From the NCBI GenBank assembly GCA_016650435.1, contig JAENVT010000190.1, forward strand, positions 1 to 6,964: DNA of 6,964 nt, given 5' to 3'. This document shows, piece after piece, positions 4,630 through 6,964 of this stretch; the stretch's first letter is position 1; every line of letters begins with the position of its first letter. The DNA comes from Ilumatobacteraceae bacterium. Its GTDB lineage: Bacteria; Actinomycetota; Acidimicrobiia; Acidimicrobiales; Ilumatobacteraceae. The notes beneath the pieces are model-generated. The model was not told the DNA's origin and made no database searches. It saw only the letters and a program-made list of their open reading frames with translations. Both the position numbers and the translations under genes were made by a program.

Positions 4630-6860
4630 TGGCACGACCACCGATCACCGACGAAGAACTCATCGCCCGCTATGGGCCACACCTCAACGAGGCCCCGCCT
4701 GGCGGATGGGATGCGGGTCTCCAGATCGACAAGGTCGTGAACACACATTGCTGCTTCTGTGGTCAGCAGTGCGGGATCAAACTCAAGGTTCATGACAATG
4801 CGGTCGTCGGGTTCGAACCGTGGTACGACTTCCCGTTCAACGAAGGCAAGCTCTGCCCGAAGGGTGTGAAGCGCTACCTGCAGGGCGGGCATCCCGATCG
4901 GTTGCTGCACCCGATGGAACGCGACGAAACCGCTCCCGGCGGTTTCCGCAACATCACCTGGGATCAGGCACTCGACCGTGTCGTGTCCGAGATCCGACGA
5001 ATCCAGGCCGAATATGGCGACGACGCGTTCGCAATGTTGTCCGGTGTATCGCTGACGAACGAGAAGAGCTACCTCGTCGGCAAGTTCGCCCGACTCGCGT
5101 TGCATACCGCCAACCTGGACTACAACGGCCGTTACTGCATGGTGTCGGCCGGCACCGGGAACAAGAAAGCTCTCGGTGTCGATCGGAACCCGAATCCGTG
5201 GAGCGACATCCCCCTCGCCGATGTGGTGTGGGTCGCCGGCTCGAACGTCGCCGAGACGTTCCCGATCACCACGAGTTACATCTGGCGGGCCCGCGACCGT
5301 GGCGCCAAGTTGATCGTCCAGGACCCACGCGTCGTGCCCCTCGCTCGCACGGCTGACCTGTTCCTCCCGGTACGGCCGGGCACCGACTCGGCACTGTTCG
5401 GTGCCGTACTGCACATCCTGATCGAACGCGACTGGCTCGACCACGATTTCATCGACGCCCACACCCTGCATTTCGACGACGCGGCCGCAGCCGTCGCCGA
5501 CATGACACCGGCCTGGGCGGCCGGCATCACCGGCGTGCCGGCGGGTCGCATCGAGCAGGCCGCAGAGCTGTGGGGCACCTCGGCGACCGGCATGATGCTG
5601 CACGCCCGCGGGATCGAGCAGCACACCAAGGGCGTCGACAACGTGCTCGCTGCGATCAACCTCGGGCTCGCCACCGGCAAATTCGGCAAACCCGGCTGCG
5701 GTGTGTCGACGATCACCGGGCAGGGCAACGGCCAAGGCGGACGCGAGCACGGGCACAAGTGCGACCAGTTGCCCGGCAACCGCGACATCACCAACCCCCA
5801 GGACCGTGCCGACGTCGCGAAGGTGTGGAACTGCGACGAGTCCGACATTCCGGGCAAAGGCCTCCCGGCGCAGGAACTGATCGAGGCGATCCACGATGGG
5901 ACGATCAAGGGACTGTTGTCGATCTGCTTCAACCCGGCGGTCTCGGCGCCCGATGTGAACTTCACCCGCGAGGCACTCGACAAGCTCGAGTTCTACGCGG
6001 TCATCGACTTCTTCCTCTCCGAATCCGGCCACCACGCCGACATCGTGCTGCCCGGGTCGCTGCACGAGGAGGACGAGGGCACCTCCACCAGCGGAGAGGG
6101 ACGGATCATCAAGATCAACGCCGCCGTCACTCCACCCGGCGAGGCCCGCCGCGACTGGGAGATCCTGCTCGACATCGCCGAACGACTGGGCAAGAGCGAG
6201 TACTTCCCGTACACGAACACCGAGGAGATCTTCGACGAGCTCTGTCGGGCCAGCAGCGGCGGCACCGCCGACTACACCGGAGCCAGCTGGCAACGCATCG
6301 AGGACGAGATGGGCCTGTTCTGGCCGGTCCCGGAGGCCGGCCATCCCGGCACCCCGCGGCTGTACGAAGGCGGGAAGTTCTTCCACCCTGACGGCAAAGC
6401 CCGCTTCCACCCGGTGTCGTACAAGCTGTCCGCCGAGGTCGTCGACGCCGACTACCCGGTGTTGTTGACCACGGGTCGGGTCGTGTCGCAGTACCTATCG
6501 GGCACCCAGACGCGGCGCATCGCAGCGCTCGTCGCCCAGTACCCGGAACCGTTGTGCGAGATGCATCCCCAACTCGCTGAGCCGCTCGGCATCGCCGACG
6601 GCGACCTCGTCACGGTGACCTCACGGCGCGGCACGATCACGTTGCCGGCCCACGTGGTCAACACGATCCGGCCCGACACCGTGTTCATCCCCTACCACTG
6701 GCCCGGCCACAAGGCCGCCAACCAGCTCACCAACCGTGCCGTCGACCCGCTGTCAAAGATGCCCGAGTTCAAGGTCGCGGCCGTGCGTGTCGAGCGTGCC
6801 GGCGGGCACGCGACCACAACGGATGCCCGCGATTTGGAACTGCACGGGGAGCAGCCATGA
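4629..6860 (+). CDS. Nas/NarB-type molybdopterin nitrate reductase-like catalytic subunit
   Basis: This 743-residue member of the DMSO reductase superfamily is closest in motifs to assimilatory nitrate reductases (NasC/NarB) and NapA. Residues 41-76 hold a [4Fe-4S] site, Cys41-X2-Cys44-X3-Cys48-X27-Cys76, followed by Lys78, the usual electron-relay lysine. NGRYCMVSA (166-174) puts Cys170 as the molybdenum ligand, as in Nap/Nas rather than the Asp of Nar[13 protein letters not shown] (364-375) and DQLPGNRDI (379-387) match the NasC-like block. The C-terminal pterin-dinucleotide domain covers about 608-722 (TTGR at 614-617, [12 protein letters not shown] at 689-700). There is no Tat signal, so it stays cytoplasmic, and no extra C-terminal [2Fe-2S] domain as in some NasA. 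It overlaps genes on both sides. Nitrate is the likely substrate, but another oxyanion cannot be excluded. Confidence 0.85.
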   Translation: MARPPITDEELIARYGPHLNEAPPGGWDAGLQIDKVVNTHCCFCGQQCGIKLKVHDNAVVGFEPWYDFPFNEGKLCPKGVKRYLQGGHPDRLLHPMERDETAPGGFRNITWDQALDRVVSEIRRIQAEYGDDAFAMLSGVSLTNEKSYLVGKFARLALHTANLDYNGRYCMVSAGTGNKKALGVDRNPNPWSDIPLADVVWVAGSNVAETFPITTSYIWRARDRGAKLIVQDPRVVPLARTADLFLPVRPGTDSALFGAVLHILIERDWLDHDFIDAHTLHFDDAAAAVADMTPAWAAGITGVPAGRIEQAAELWGTSATGMMLHARGIEQHTKGVDNVLAAINLGLATGKFGKPGCGVSTITGQGNGQGGREHGHKCDQLPGNRDITNPQDRADVAKVWNCDESDIPGKGLPAQELIEAIHDGTIKGLLSICFNPAVSAPDVNFTREALDKLEFYAVIDFFLSESGHHADIVLPGSLHEEDEGTSTSGEGRIIKINAAVTPPGEARRDWEILLDIAERLGKSEYFPYTNTEEIFDELCRASSGGTADYTGASWQRIEDEMGLFWPVPEAGHPGTPRLYEGGKFFHPDGKARFHPVSYKLSAEVVDADYPVLLTTGRVVSQYLSGTQTRRIAALVAQYPEPLCEMHPQLAEPLGIADGDLVTVTSRRGTITLPAHVVNTIRPDTVFIPYHWPGHKAANQLTNRAVDPLSKMPEFKVAAVRVERAGGHATTTDARDLELHGEQP

Positions 6861-6964
6861 GCTCCGGGCGCTTCGGCATCGACGATCACCCGGTGTTCGT
6901 GATCGACCAGAGCCGCTGCATCGGCTGCGAAGCCTGTGTGCAGGCCTGCGCCGAATGCGGCACC
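6857..6964 (+). CDS. 4Fe-4S ferredoxin-type subunit, 5' part only
   Basis: Thirty-six codons are visible before the window ends. ATG at 6857 overlaps the molybdoenzyme stop (ATGA) and follows GGGGAG (6846-6851) at good spacing. Residues 21-31 read [11 protein letters not shown], a complete CxxCxxCxxxC [4Fe-4S] motif, with another Cys at 34. The order suggests the electron-transfer subunit between the membrane cytochrome and the molybdenum subunit, comparable in role to the multi-cluster ferredoxin subunits NarH, DmsB or NrfC. Whether it carries more clusters, or a flavin domain, cannot be seen. Confidence 0.82.
   Translation, partial: MSSGRFGIDDHPVFVIDQSRCIGCEACVQACAECGT

Noticed and set aside
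3568..4641. Minus-strand frame of 357 codons opposite the cytochrome gene
   Set aside because: It is rich in His, Arg, Asp and Gln without structure, as expected of an antisense shadow of a membrane protein gene.
4554..6410. Long minus-strand open frame of 618 codons opposite the molybdoenzyme
   Set aside because: It mirrors the coding strand of a clearly recognised gene. GC-rich codon use opens long antisense frames, and its composition matches no protein family I know.
1..6964. CRISPR array, insertion sequence or transposase
   Set aside because: No regularly spaced long repeats, no terminal inverted repeats bounding a transposase and no transposase motifs were seen.

Overview
The window is GC-rich and tightly packed. 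Its gene set (an [Fe-S] Rrf2 regulator, a YwiC-like membrane protein, a group III truncated haemoglobin and an Nas-type molybdoenzyme) and its codon use suggest an actinobacterium, possibly of the Acidimicrobiia. The taxon is an inference from style and gene content, because no marker gene is present.

Left edge (1-337): no convincing protein gene. On the minus strand there is a sequence like the 3' end of a tmRNA or tRNA gene (84-112: T-arm, T-loop and acceptor half). Beside it are a small hairpin, four tandem 10-bp TGACC repeats (171-210) and short inverted repeats. The combination looks like a remnant attachment site of an integrating element. No integrase lies in the window.

A lone minus-strand SAM-dependent methyltransferase (338-952) follows. 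It diverges from a long plus-strand operon across a 123-bp gap (953-1075).

The operon (1076 to beyond 6964) has two parts. Part A is a nitric-oxide stress cassette: an NsrR/IscR-type Rrf2 regulator, a YwiC-like integral membrane protein, an RIC (YtfE/ScdA-type) di-iron repair protein and a group III truncated haemoglobin. Part B is an oxidoreductase complex: a six-helix cytochrome-b-like membrane protein with a cytoplasmic tail carrying two CxxC pairs, a 743-residue molybdopterin catalytic subunit of the assimilatory (NasC/NarB/NapA-like) nitrate reductase type with a Cys molybdenum ligand and no Tat signal, and the start of a 4Fe-4S ferredoxin-type subunit cut off by the window end. Four junctions overlap by 1-4 bases and the two others are gaps of 37 and 45 bp. 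This supports one transcription unit with translational coupling.

Reading the genes together: electrons probably pass from the quinone pool through the membrane cytochrome b, then through Fe-S centres, to a cytoplasmic molybdenum site reducing nitrate or a similar oxyanion. The upstream genes would sense and handle the nitric oxide that accompanies nitrate/nitrite chemistry. The unusual point is an assimilatory-type catalytic subunit built into what looks like a membrane-anchored, quinol-linked complex. A perfect 15-bp palindrome next to the regulator's start codon is a candidate operator.
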